A DNA stretch of 13,185 bases from UBA3775 sp051877895. GTDB lineage: Bacteria > Bacillota > Clostridia > Lachnospirales > Lachnospiraceae. The stretch spans positions 1-13,185 of the forward strand of contig JBJEJI010000047.1 in NCBI GenBank assembly GCA_051877895.1. Direction: 5' to 3'. Numbering within the stretch: position 1 is the first letter of the stretch; each line of letters starts with the position of its first letter. Below are positions 1 through 7,616 of the stretch, piece by piece. The notes under the pieces were generated by a model. The model worked only from the letters and a program-made list of their open reading frames with translations, was not told the DNA's origin and did not search any database. A program made the translations under genes and the position numbers.

Positions 1-1
1 A

Positions 2-568
2 AAGAAGTCCAGATTTATTGCAAACATACATCCGGTGGAGTCCGAGGAAGAAGCCGCTGCCTTCATTGATGCAATGAAAAAAAAGTTTTACGATGCCCGC
101 CACAATTGCTGGGCATATATCACAGGCAGCAATGGTCAGTTATCAAAAAGCTCCGATGACGGTGAACCTGCACATACTGCCGGAAGACCAATGATGGACA
201 TTTTAAAATCTGCCGGATTGAATAATGTCTGCGTTGTGGTAACCAGATATTTCGGCGGCATTCTTTTGGGAACGGGAGGTCTGGTGCGGGCCTACAGTGA
301 TGCGGTAAAAACCGTCCTTGAGGAATGTGAAATTTATGAACTTAGTCCGTATCTGACCCTTCACATTGCCACAGATTATTCCTCCTACGGAAAAATTGAG
401 TATATGTCGGCATCAAAGGGTTATATCATAAAAAATACGGTCTATACTGATGGTATAGAATTTGATTTGTTTATCCCTCCAAGCGAGGAGACAGACTGTA
501 TATCCGTTCTGACAAATCTGACAGGCGGAAAATGCCGGATTGAAACCGGTGATATCATAAACATGTAA
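2..568 (+). CDS. yigZ: YigZ/IMPACT-family protein, 5'-truncated by window edge
   Basis: The reading frame is open from base 2 to the stop at 566-568 and reads KKSRFIANIHPVESEEEA at the edge, which is the usual early part of YigZ proteins. The GTG at 35 is therefore an internal codon and the true start lies upstream of the window. About 188 residues are visible; the family is usually around 200-215, so only a short N-terminus is missing. The UPF0029/Impact domain carries the family blocks HNCWAY, DDGEPAHTAGRPM and TRYFGGILLGTGGLVRAY. The C-terminal portion, from about LTLHIATDYSSYGK to the end, fits the small DUF1949 ferredoxin-like domain. Eukaryotic IMPACT regulates the translation kinase GCN2; the bacterial role is not settled, and nucleic-acid or ribosome binding has been suggested. 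The PBP gene begins 73 bases downstream on the same strand with no terminator between, so co-transcription is possible. Family assignment is secure, function is not. Confidence 0.92.
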   Translation, partial: KKSRFIANIHPVESEEEAAAFIDAMKKKFYDARHNCWAYITGSNGQLSKSSDDGEPAHTAGRPMMDILKSAGLNNVCVVVTRYFGGILLGTGGLVRAYSDAVKTVLEECEIYELSPYLTLHIATDYSSYGKIEYMSASKGYIIKNTVYTDGIEFDLFIPPSEETDCISVLTNLTGGKCRIETGDIINM

Positions 569-611
569 TACATTTGATTATTTTCTGTCGCACTACCGGC
601 AGACATTTGGT

Positions 612-628
612 GCATCCCCCCGGGATGC
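612..628 (+). other. Short GC-rich hairpin just before the PBP ribosome binding site
   Basis: GCATCCC (612-618) pairs perfectly with GGGATGC (622-628) around a CCC loop. No T-run follows, so it is not an intrinsic terminator. It ends four bases before the GGAGG at 632-636, where it could affect ribosome access or protect a processed mRNA end. The role is inference. Confidence 0.5.
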
Positions 629-641
629 CATGGAGGATAGA

Positions 642-3284
642 ATGAATTACGGCAAGTATTCAATTAACAAACAGCAGAAGTTTCTCCGCTCCAAGAAGCG
701 CAGAATTGCTTCTCTGATCCGAGTAACCGCCATAAGGCTGACTTTGCTCGCCCTGGTTTTTGTTTTACTTGTAAGCTGCTTTGCAGCCTACGGAGTATAT
801 AGGGGCGTGGTAAGTAAATCACCAAGTCTTGACAGCATCAATGTGGTTCCAACCTCATACGCCTCAACCATCTATTACAGTGATGGTGTAACAGTTGCAA
901 AAACCCTGGCCAGTTCAGGCAGTAACCGTGAATATGTTACCTATAAAAATATTTCCGAGCATGCCATTAATGCTTTCATCGCTCTTGAGGACGAACGTTT
1001 CTGGAATCACAACGGAATTGATATTCAGGGTATCTTCCGAGTTGCTTTTACGGACCTTCTTACAGGTAAGGAGCATGGTGCTTCCACTATTACCCAGCAG
1101 CTTATTAAAAATCAGGTTTTCGAAGGTGGTAACGAATCACTCTTTACTGACAAACTAAAGCGTAAAATTCAGGAGCAGTACCTTGCGATACAGCTTGAAA
1201 CCTACACTCCGAAAGAGAAAATCATTGAATATTATCTGAATACCATTAACCTTGGTAATGGTTCCTACGGTATTCAGAAGGCTTCACAGGAATATTTCGG
1301 CAAGGATGCCAGCGAGCTTACGGTTTCCGAAGCGGCTGTTCTGGCACCCATTGCATATTCCCCTACCGGCATGAATCCAATCAACTATCCGGAGTCCAAT
1401 AAAATACGTCGTCAGGCCACTCTGGACAATATGTACGAGCAGAATCTGATTACAAAACAACAATATGACGAAGCCATTGCGGACACTGATTCCATATATG
1501 AAAGAATCCTTATTCAGAGCCAGCAGGGTTCCAACTATGATTCATCTACAAACTCTTACTTTGTAGATGCCCTGATTACTCAGGTACTTGCAGACCTTGA
1601 AGAAATGGGCTACACCTCATACGAAGCTAATGCCTTGTTATACAGTGGCGGTCTTTCCATATACACCACTCAGGACAAGGACATTCAGGCTGTTCTCGAC
1701 GAAGAATTTACCAATGAGGCTAATTTCCCTGCAGTAGGCGAAGGGTCTTATTATGAGCTTTCCAACGACTGGGCCTTTTCCGTATATCTGGGTAATGATC
1801 AGTGGCAGCATTATCACGTTAAAGATCTGTTAGAATATTATTCTGAATATGATGACACAAACGGCTGGTATTATCATAAAAGCGGAGGACGCAAGGGCAT
1901 ATCCCAGCTTACATTAAATAAAGAAGATCTTGATTCCAAAATCTCCGCTTTTATAGAAGCAAAGATGACCGAGAACAACGGAGAATCCTATCTGGAATCC
2001 GGAAGAAATATTATTCTCCAGCCACAGACGGCCATGGTAATCATGGATTACCGCACCGGTGATGTGCTTGCACTCTACGGCGGCAGGGGAGAAAAAATCG
2101 GAGACCGAGTATTAAACCGTGCCACCGGGACCTACCGTCAGCCGGGTTCTACCTTCAAGGTTCTGGCTGCCTTTATGCCTGCCATGGATACAGGCGGTTA
2201 CACTTTGGCTTCTACCTTTGATGACTCCTACTACTATTACGGTACGGGAAATGAAGCTGCCGGAGATGATGCAACCATTAAGAACTGGTATTCCAGCGGT
2301 TATGAAGGTCTTTCTCCAATACGACGTGGTATATACCATTCCATGAACATTATTGCAGTAAGATGTCTCGAAGCAACAGGAATCAGCACTTCACTATCCT
2401 ACCTGGACCAGATGGGATTTTCAAGGCTGGATGATATAAACGACAGAAATATATCCCTGGCTTTAGGCGGAATTACAAACGGTGTATCTGTACTTGAAAT
2501 GACCGCCGGTTACTCCACCATTGCCAACGGAGGTGTTTATAACAAGCCAAGACTTTACACAAAAATTTTGGACCACGACGGAAAGGTTTTGATTGATAAC
2601 ACAACCAAGTCTACACAGATAATTAAGTCCTCCACAGCATATCTGCTCACTGATGCCATGAAGGATACTGTTACAATCGGTACAGGTACAAAATGTAAGT
2701 TTAAGAACCTTGATATTGAAGTGGCAGGAAAAACCGGTACTTCCACAGCAGAAAACGACCTCTGGTTCTGCGGATTTACTCCTTATTATTGCGGAAGCAT
2801 CTGGTCGGGTTACGATAACAACTTTGAGCAGACCAGCACCCAGTACCAGAAAGAGCTGTGGCGTATATGTATGGAGAGAATCCATGAAATCAAGAGCTGT
2901 GAGCCTGCTAAATTTGAAGTACCTTCTTCAGTAACTGAAGCAACAATCTGTAGTAAGTGCGGTAATCTGGCCGTGACGGGACTCTGCGATAAAAATGAAT
3001 ATGGCAATCTTATTACCACAGAATATTTTGCCAACGGAACCGTTCCTACACAGAAATGTACCTGCTGTGTAGAAGTTACCATTTGTAAAGACTCCGGACA
3101 GATGGCCACCACCAACTGTACCAACACTTATACCGTTGTTCTTTTAGACAAGCTTGAATCTGAAGAATGTCTGAACCACGGAGGAACCTATGATACCAAA
3201 TATTGTCTGACCGAGAAAATGCGGCAGACCTGTACACTGCATAGTCAGTATGTTCCACCTGATTCGGATACAGAAACGCCTTAA
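642..3284 (+). CDS. Class A penicillin-binding protein (bifunctional transglycosylase/transpeptidase) with Cys-rich tail
   Basis: It polymerises lipid II glycan strands and cross-links the peptides outside the membrane. I chose ATG 642 because GGAGG (632-636) stands five bases upstream; ATG 630 would lie before the ribosome site. This gives 880 residues. The numbers below count from ATG 630 (subtract 4 for the chosen start). A basic cytoplasmic N-terminus is followed by one membrane segment at about 36-57. The GT51 domain holds the catalytic-glutamate motif EDERFWNHNG (120-129) and GASTITQQLIKN (150-161). The transpeptidase domain holds STFK (nucleophile Ser507), SMN (571-573) and KTGT (701-704). 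Beyond the enzyme core, residues 747-868 carry 13 cysteines, including CSKC at 774-777 and CTCC at 810-813, plus an acidic end. The length fits PBP1A-type enzymes of Clostridia. All catalytic motifs are intact and the gene ends at a strong terminator. Confidence 0.95.
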   Translation: MNYGKYSINKQQKFLRSKKRRIASLIRVTAIRLTLLALVFVLLVSCFAAYGVYRGVVSKSPSLDSINVVPTSYASTIYYSDGVTVAKTLASSGSNREYVTYKNISEHAINAFIALEDERFWNHNGIDIQGIFRVAFTDLLTGKEHGASTITQQLIKNQVFEGGNESLFTDKLKRKIQEQYLAIQLETYTPKEKIIEYYLNTINLGNGSYGIQKASQEYFGKDASELTVSEAAVLAPIAYSPTGMNPINYPESNKIRRQATLDNMYEQNLITKQQYDEAIADTDSIYERILIQSQQGSNYDSSTNSYFVDALITQVLADLEEMGYTSYEANALLYSGGLSIYTTQDKDIQAVLDEEFTNEANFPAVGEGSYYELSNDWAFSVYLGNDQWQHYHVKDLLEYYSEYDDTNGWYYHKSGGRKGISQLTLNKEDLDSKISAFIEAKMTENNGESYLESGRNIILQPQTAMVIMDYRTGDVLALYGGRGEKIGDRVLNRATGTYRQPGSTFKVLAAFMPAMDTGGYTLASTFDDSYYYYGTGNEAAGDDATIKNWYSSGYEGLSPIRRGIYHSMNIIAVRCLEATGISTSLSYLDQMGFSRLDDINDRNISLALGGITNGVSVLEMTAGYSTIANGGVYNKPRLYTKILDHDGKVLIDNTTKSTQIIKSSTAYLLTDAMKDTVTIGTGTKCKFKNLDIEVAGKTGTSTAENDLWFCGFTPYYCGSIWSGYDNNFEQTSTQYQKELWRICMERIHEIKSCEPAKFEVPSSVTEATICSKCGNLAVTGLCDKNEYGNLITTEYFANGTVPTQKCTCCVEVTICKDSGQMATTNCTNTYTVVLLDKLESEECLNHGGTYDTKYCLTEKMRQTCTLHSQYVPPDSDTETP

Positions 3285-3292
3285 CAATAAGT

Positions 3293-3326
3293 ACTCCCTC
3301 GACGAAATCGCCGAGGGAGTTTTTTT
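3293..3326 (+). terminator. Rho-independent terminator of the PBP gene
   Basis: ACTCCCTCG (3293-3301) pairs with CGAGGGAGT (3312-3320), with a further CG/CG pair inside the loop, followed by seven T residues (3320-3326). It lies nine bases after the PBP stop. The opposite strand has no comparable U-run after the stem, so it is chiefly a plus-strand terminator, although a convergent gene ends at 3384. Confidence 0.9.
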
Positions 3327-3383
3327 ACTCAAACTAATTATTACAACATAGGACTACATAATCATACTTAATAAATCAATATC

Positions 3384-4346
3384 TCAGGTCAGAGCTTCCT
3401 CTTCTTCACATTTACATCCACAGTGATGTTCTTCCTCACATTTATCCTCCTTGTGATGCTCTTCTTCACATCTGCATCCGCAACAGTGTTCTTCATCACA
3501 ATCCTCTTTCAGGTTTTCTTCGCATTCCGGCGTACCCAAATCCAATGGTTTAATTGCCAGATTTAACAGTTCGCCTGCCACAAAACGACGGCAGTCACTT
3601 TCCTCTTCCGGAATAAGACTTCCCTTAGGTGTACGGATTTTACCTCTGCTTTCTACTTTATAGCCTGCAAAATAAGCGCTCTGAATAACCAGGGTAAGAC
3701 CTACTGTGACAGTTTCATCATCTACATCCAGATTCAGCACCTTAGGAATCGCATATACATTAATTCCCTGTCTTACGAAATTGTTTTCTTCTTTAAATCC
3801 TATAAAATTAAGAGCCATGTGTGGCTTAGTACACCCCGGAGCATTTTTATAAGAAACGCCATAAGGAGCAAAAATTTCTAATGTAACTGAAGACGGATTG
3901 GTATCCTCATCATAGGTCTCCGCCTCTTTACAGGACGGAAGATATACTGTAGAAGCAAAGATGGTATCAACCAGCCTGCAATTCTCGCCAAAAAGCTTAA
4001 TAGCAAATTTAGCAGTAAGATTGCTGAGCTTTACAAGATAGCAATTTGGTCTGCCGGAAATCTGTGTGATTTCCACGCCCTCTTCCCCGTAACAGAAATC
4101 AAGGTCAAGAAGCTGTGCACAGGCTGAAGTAATATCGCTGCATCCGCATTGTGCCGGGATATCAATACAAAAAGTAGTACATAAATTAATTCCTATTTCA
4201 TCATATATAATCGGTGCGTATACACTCAGGATACCGGGGTCTGCACATATCGGTGTAGTACATACGTCAAAACAGCCCTCACGGACATTTTTACACCCAT
4301 TGCTCATAATCCTGCTGCCGCATTTGCCGCATTTACATTTTGCCAT
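3384..4346 (-). CDS. Unrecognised cysteine-rich protein with Cys/His/Glu repeat tail
   Basis: I do not recognise this 320-residue protein. It contains about 28 cysteines. The N-terminus starts MAKCKCGKCG and has 13 cysteines within the first 85 residues. A central region of about residues 100-270 is cysteine-poor, mixed alpha/beta in look and without obvious membrane segments. The tail (about 283-313) is a duplicated block of CEEEHH and CGCKC type, rich in acidic residues and histidine, with a 60-base (20-residue) period visible in the DNA. No signal peptide is present. AAAGG lies about eight bases before the ATG, and a plausible promoter sits just upstream (4373-4401). Such a composition suits a metal-binding or disulfide-cross-linked structural protein; a spore coat or exosporium component is one possibility, but this is inference from composition. 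It diverges from the 4597 gene across a repeat-rich spacer. Confidence 0.85.
   Translation of the reverse strand: MAKCKCGKCGSRIMSNGCKNVREGCFDVCTTPICADPGILSVYAPIIYDEIGINLCTTFCIDIPAQCGCSDITSACAQLLDLDFCYGEEGVEITQISGRPNCYLVKLSNLTAKFAIKLFGENCRLVDTIFASTVYLPSCKEAETYDEDTNPSSVTLEIFAPYGVSYKNAPGCTKPHMALNFIGFKEENNFVRQGINVYAIPKVLNLDVDDETVTVGLTLVIQSAYFAGYKVESRGKIRTPKGSLIPEEESDCRRFVAGELLNLAIKPLDLGTPECEENLKEDCDEEHCCGCRCEEEHHKEDKCEEEHHCGCKCEEEEALT
3401..3494. repeat. Tandem 60-bp repeat encoding the Cys/His/Glu tail
   Basis: CTTCTTCACAT begins at 3401 and again at 3461, each followed by related sequence (TTACATCCACAGTG versus CTGCATCCGCAACAGTG) and then by TGTTCTTC. A partial copy, CTTCCTCACAT, lies between at 3431. 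On the minus strand these encode the duplicated CEEEHH/CGCKC tail. Confidence 0.7.
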
Positions 4347-4372
4347 GATAATTACCTTTTATTGTTTACTAC

Positions 4373-4401
4373 ATAATATGTTCTAAATTTGAGGTTGCCA
4401 C
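4373..4401 (-). promoter_or_regulatory. Candidate promoter of the cysteine-rich gene
   Basis: On the minus strand GTGGCA (4401-4396) stands 17 bases from TATTAT (4378-4373), a fair vegetative-type pair. It would give a leader of about 20 bases. The -10 can also be read as CATATTAT, which resembles the CATA-type -10 of mother-cell sporulation sigma factors, so the sigma factor cannot be fixed by eye. Confidence 0.4.
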
Positions 4402-4583
4402 CATATATTTTGAATAAATTTGACGAAATATTTCTGAAATCTGTGTCCGGAGTATATTTGAAATATATTTGATGGTATACTTTGGAAATCCATACCCGGA
4501 GTATATTTTTAATGCACTGTTTAAAACAAGGGGTATATTTAGAGAATGTGCCTTAGGCAATGTATTTATAGACTGTTTAGAAC
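4385..4583. repeat. Repeat-filled divergent intergenic region
   Basis: This AT-rich spacer contains several short families. (A/T)(A/T)ATTTGA occurs at 4385, 4416, 4454 and 4465. CCGGAGTATATTT occurs twice, exactly, at 4447-4459 and 4496-4508. Related GTATA(T/C)TT elements lie at 4475 and 4533, with a weaker GTATTTAT at 4562. ACTGTTTA(A/G)AAC occurs at 4516-4527 and 4572-4583, 56 bases apart, the second copy ending at the ribosome binding site of the 4597 gene. I found no convincing -35/-10 pair for that gene here. The repeats could be regulator sites or an eroded tandem duplication. Confidence 0.6.
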
Positions 4584-4596
4584 GGAGATTTATGGC

Positions 4597-5577
4597 ATGA
4601 ATAATATTTTTGATACAGGGGACGACAGAAAGCTGGCACTGTTTGAACACGGAAAAAATATCTATATGAGCATTATAAGCGGCGACTTTTCCGGTAAACC
4701 AAGGTTACTGGCTGCTGATTTTGGGAAAGCGCTTACTTCCTGTGTATTTCAAAATAAGCTTTATTATGCTTATGTGGATAAAGACGGACAGGTAAAAGTA
4801 AAATCCATTGATGACAACCGGACGAAATGGAATTTTGGTAATAAGACACAGGAACTGCTTCTTGCTTCATACAAGGATTCCCTGATTTTGATGTTTACGG
4901 AAGAAACTGCATATACCAATGAGCCTGCATGTGCGAATGAGCCTGAATATACCCACGAGCCTGAATGTTCAAATAATACTACACATACAGAAGTAACAGA
5001 AAGCCCTGGAAATGAAGTACATGCAGTAAATAAACCTTACGGGAAAGCTGAGAAAAGGATGATTTTGGGGTATCATGTTCTTGTTGATAATATGTCCACA
5101 AGTAACGAAGTTCAGCACAAGGATTATTCCGGGAATTTGTCCTCTGATAATCCAGTAAAACATAGCACATCTGCAGATGCAGGCATTCTTCTCTCCCGGT
5201 TGTACGAAACCACTGAACTTCCAAAAAGCTTTGAGGATATATATATCCGGAATCAGATTGAAAGAAAAGTTAAAGAAGCTTCTCTGGATATAAAAAAGGA
5301 CTATCTGTTCAGCATAACTGCAGAGCAGGAAGAAAAATTTGCCGCATTACGGGAACAGTTAAAGAAGGATTTTGAGGAGCGTTGCAGAAAGCTGCATGAG
5401 GACTGTCTGGCAGAAAAGCAGACGGAGGCAGAAAGGTTCCACAAGAAAATAAAGGAGCTTAACACTACCATTGATAGCATCAAGCTCCAGTATAATCAAT
5501 TAATGAAAACTGCTGCCAGCTACAAAGCTGATGCCGCTAAGTGGCACGCTTTATATCAGGGCAGAGGAAAATATTAA
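4597..5577 (+). CDS. Unrecognised protein with short EP repeat and C-terminal coiled coil
   Basis: I do not recognise this family. I chose ATG 4597 (326 residues) because GGAG at 4584-4587 stands nine bases upstream; the in-frame ATG at 4546 has no such site, and ATG 4592 runs into a stop after two codons. Residues 1-100 alternate short hydrophobic stretches with polar turns, as in beta-rich or propeller-like folds (for example LYYAYVDKDGQVKVKSI). Residues 107-124 hold three six-residue copies ending in EP(A/E/E), then a polar, Asn/Ser/Thr-rich low-complexity stretch to about 195. Residues about 213-315 are highly charged and heptad-like, with KKDFEERCRKLHEDC and KIKELNTTIDSIK, consistent with a coiled coil. 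There is no signal peptide or membrane segment, so it is probably cytoplasmic. It ends ten bases from the convergent groEL stop. Confidence 0.8.
   Translation: MNNIFDTGDDRKLALFEHGKNIYMSIISGDFSGKPRLLAADFGKALTSCVFQNKLYYAYVDKDGQVKVKSIDDNRTKWNFGNKTQELLLASYKDSLILMFTEETAYTNEPACANEPEYTHEPECSNNTTHTEVTESPGNEVHAVNKPYGKAEKRMILGYHVLVDNMSTSNEVQHKDYSGNLSSDNPVKHSTSADAGILLSRLYETTELPKSFEDIYIRNQIERKVKEASLDIKKDYLFSITAEQEEKFAALREQLKKDFEERCRKLHEDCLAEKQTEAERFHKKIKELNTTIDSIKLQYNQLMKTAASYKADAAKWHALYQGRGKY
4921..4963 (+). repeat. Intragenic 18-bp tandem repeat
   Basis: GAGCCTG recurs at 4921, 4939 and 4957, exactly 18 bases apart, encoding three successive six-residue EP-containing units. The whole-codon period keeps the frame, so copy number could vary between strains. 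Confidence 0.75.
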
Positions 5578-5587
5578 ATTACAAACC

Positions 5588-7204
5588 TTACATCATATCA
5601 GGATTCATAGCAGGTGCTGCCGGTGCCGGCTCTTTAATTGTTGCTACTACAGACTCTGTTGTAAGCAATGTTGATGCAACACTTGTTGCATTCTGGAGAG
5701 CTGATCTTGTTACCTTTACAGGGTCAAGGATTCCGGCTGCAACCATATCTACATACTCATCCTTTGCAGCATCATAACCGATACCTACTTCGGATTCTTT
5801 TACCTTATTAATGATTACGGAGCCTTCAAGACCTGCATTCTCAGCAATATAGTAAAGAGGTGCTTCAAGAGCTTTCAGAATTACTTTTGCACCTGTCTTC
5901 TCATCACCTTCAAGACTTTCGATTACTTTTGCAACCTCCTTGCTTGCGTGGATGTAAGCGGAACCGCCGCCTGCAATGATGCCTTCTTCAACAGCTGCCT
6001 TTGTAGCGTTAAGAGCATCTTCCATACGAAGCTTTGCTTCCTTCATCTCGATTTCAGTAGCAGCACCTACACGGATTACAGCTACGCCACCTGCAAGCTT
6101 TGCAAGTCTTTCCTGAAGTTTTTCTTTATCGAATGAAGAAGTGGTTTCTTCTAACTGAGACTTAATCTGCTCAACTCTTGCTTTAATCTCGGCACTGTCG
6201 CCTGCACCATCAACGATTACAGTGTTATCCTTTGTAACTTTAATGGATTTTGCACGTCCAAGCATATCCAGGGTTGCATCTTTAAGTTCATATCCAAGAT
6301 CCTGGCAGATTACCTGACCACCTGTAAGAATTGCGATATCCTGAAGCATATCTTTTCTTCTGTCACCATAGCCCGGAGCCTTTACTGCAGCTACATTTAA
6401 TACACCGCGAAGTTTGTTAACAACAAGTGTGGAAAGTGCTTCGCCTTCAACATCTTCAGCAATGATGAGGAGCTTTCCGCCGGACTTCATGATTGCTTCA
6501 AGGATTGGAAGCAGATCCTGAATGTTGCTGATTTTCTTATCTGTAATAAGGATGAATGGATCCTCCATATTGATTTCCATCTTTTCCATGTCAGTGCACA
6601 TGTAGTTGGAGATATATCCTCTGTCAAACTGCATACCTTCTACAACATCAAGCTCGGTCTGCATTGTCTTGGACTCTTCAATAGTAATAACACCATCTTT
6701 GCTGACTTTTTCCATTGCATCAGCTACCATCTGACCAACTTCTTCATCACCTGCAGAGATTGATGCAACCTTTGCAATGTGATCCTTGCCATTAACCTTC
6801 TGGCTCATTGCAGAAATAGCAACAACTGCTGCATCTGTAGCTTTTTTCATACCACGGCGAAGAGCGATTGGATTTGCTCCTGCCTCAAGGTTCTTCATAC
6901 CTGCATTTACCATAGCCTGTGTAAGAACTGTTGCTGTTGTTGTACCATCGCCTGCAACATCATTTGTCTTTGTTGCAACTTCTTTAACAAGCTGTGCACC
7001 CATGTTTTCAAAGGAATCTTGAAGTTCAATTTCTTTTGCAATTGTTACACCGTCGTTTGTGATAAGCGGAGCCCCGTAGGATTTATCAAGAACTACATTA
7101 CGTCCCTTAGGTCCTATTGTTACTCTTACGGTGTCTGCCAGTGCATCAACACCTCTTTTTAATGCTGCTCTGGCTTCTGAGCCATATTTAATTTCTTTTG
7201 CCAT
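5588..7204 (-). CDS. groEL: Chaperonin GroEL (Hsp60)
   Basis: This is the large chaperonin subunit, which forms a double heptameric ring and folds proteins with ATP together with the GroES lid in the cytoplasm. The 538 residues match the normal length. Seen are the start MAKEIKYGSEARAAL, the nucleotide loop IGPKGRN (about 30-36), the GDGTTTATV motif (Asp86 to Thr90 region), and MEDALNATKAAVEEG followed by GGG, which contains the equivalent of E. coli catalytic Asp398. GGAGG lies nine bases before the ATG. groES lies 40 bases upstream on the same strand and shares the CIRCE promoter. The last residues are PAPAAPAMNPDMM, a Pro/Ala/Met tail instead of the usual Gly-Gly-Met repeats. No intrinsic terminator is visible before the convergent gene, whose stop is ten bases away. 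Confidence 0.98.
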   Translation of the reverse strand: MAKEIKYGSEARAALKRGVDALADTVRVTIGPKGRNVVLDKSYGAPLITNDGVTIAKEIELQDSFENMGAQLVKEVATKTNDVAGDGTTTATVLTQAMVNAGMKNLEAGANPIALRRGMKKATDAAVVAISAMSQKVNGKDHIAKVASISAGDEEVGQMVADAMEKVSKDGVITIEESKTMQTELDVVEGMQFDRGYISNYMCTDMEKMEINMEDPFILITDKKISNIQDLLPILEAIMKSGGKLLIIAEDVEGEALSTLVVNKLRGVLNVAAVKAPGYGDRRKDMLQDIAILTGGQVICQDLGYELKDATLDMLGRAKSIKVTKDNTVIVDGAGDSAEIKARVEQIKSQLEETTSSFDKEKLQERLAKLAGGVAVIRVGAATEIEMKEAKLRMEDALNATKAAVEEGIIAGGGSAYIHASKEVAKVIESLEGDEKTGAKVILKALEAPLYYIAENAGLEGSVIINKVKESEVGIGYDAAKDEYVDMVAAGILDPVKVTRSALQNATSVASTLLTTESVVATIKEPAPAAPAMNPDMM

Positions 7205-7244
7205 AATATGTTACCTCCATTGAAATAATATGTACTATTGTTTA

Positions 7245-7532
7245 TTACTCTGTCACAAGAGCAATGATATCTTTCTGGCTTACAACTGTATATTCCTCAT
7301 CACCAAGCTTAACCTGTGTACCTGCATACTTGGAATAAATTACATTATCGCCTTCCTTAACCTGCATTACAACTTCTTTGCCGTCTACAACACCGCCGGG
7401 ACCAACTGCAACAACAACTGCTTCCTGTGGTTTCTCCTGAGCACTCTTTGCTAAAATAATTCCGGACTGAGTAGTTTCCTCAGCTTTCTTTTCCTGTAAT
7501 ACAACCTTATCACCTAATGGTACTAATTTCAT
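7245..7532 (-). CDS. groES: Co-chaperonin GroES (Hsp10)
   Basis: GroES is the heptameric lid that caps GroEL. The start at 7532 gives 95 residues, the normal family length, beginning MKLVPLGDKVVL. GGAGG lies seven bases before it, whereas a farther in-frame ATG (7559) would place the ribosome site inside the coding region. The mobile loop that touches GroEL corresponds to about residues 16-31 (KAEETTQSGIILAKSA). VAVGPGG and GDNVIYSKYAGT are typical core segments. It is the first gene of the groES-groEL operon, and its transcription is controlled by the CIRCE/promoter pair at 7588-7630. Confidence 0.98.
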   Translation of the reverse strand: MKLVPLGDKVVLQEKKAEETTQSGIILAKSAQEKPQEAVVVAVGPGGVVDGKEVVMQVKEGDNVIYSKYAGTQVKLGDEEYTVVSQKDIIALVTE

Positions 7533-7587
7533 ACTGTTTCCTCCATTCCGATGCTTCAACGCATCTTTGATTTAATTGACTATAGAA

Positions 7588-7616
7588 GTTATAACACCTT
7601 TTGTTAGCACTGTCAA
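7588..7616 (-). promoter_or_regulatory. groESL promoter
   Basis: On the minus strand a perfect TTGACA (7616-7611) stands 17 bases from TATAAC (7593-7588), a near-consensus vegetative promoter. Transcription would begin near 7581, giving a leader of about 49 bases to groES. The -35 element overlaps the CIRCE operator. Confidence 0.9.

Noticed and set aside
4546..4596. 17-residue N-terminal extension of the 326-residue protein
   Set aside because: No ribosome site precedes ATG 4546, while GGAG is well placed for ATG 4597, and the extension is encoded by repeat sequence.
4369..4650. 93-codon minus-strand open frame across the divergent gap
   Set aside because: It overlaps the start of the 326-residue gene and consists largely of the AT-rich repeat region. 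No ribosome site was found, and its sequence resembles no family.
6779..7162. 127-codon plus-strand open frame opposite groEL
   Set aside because: Cys/Phe-rich antisense shadow of groEL with no ribosome site or family match.
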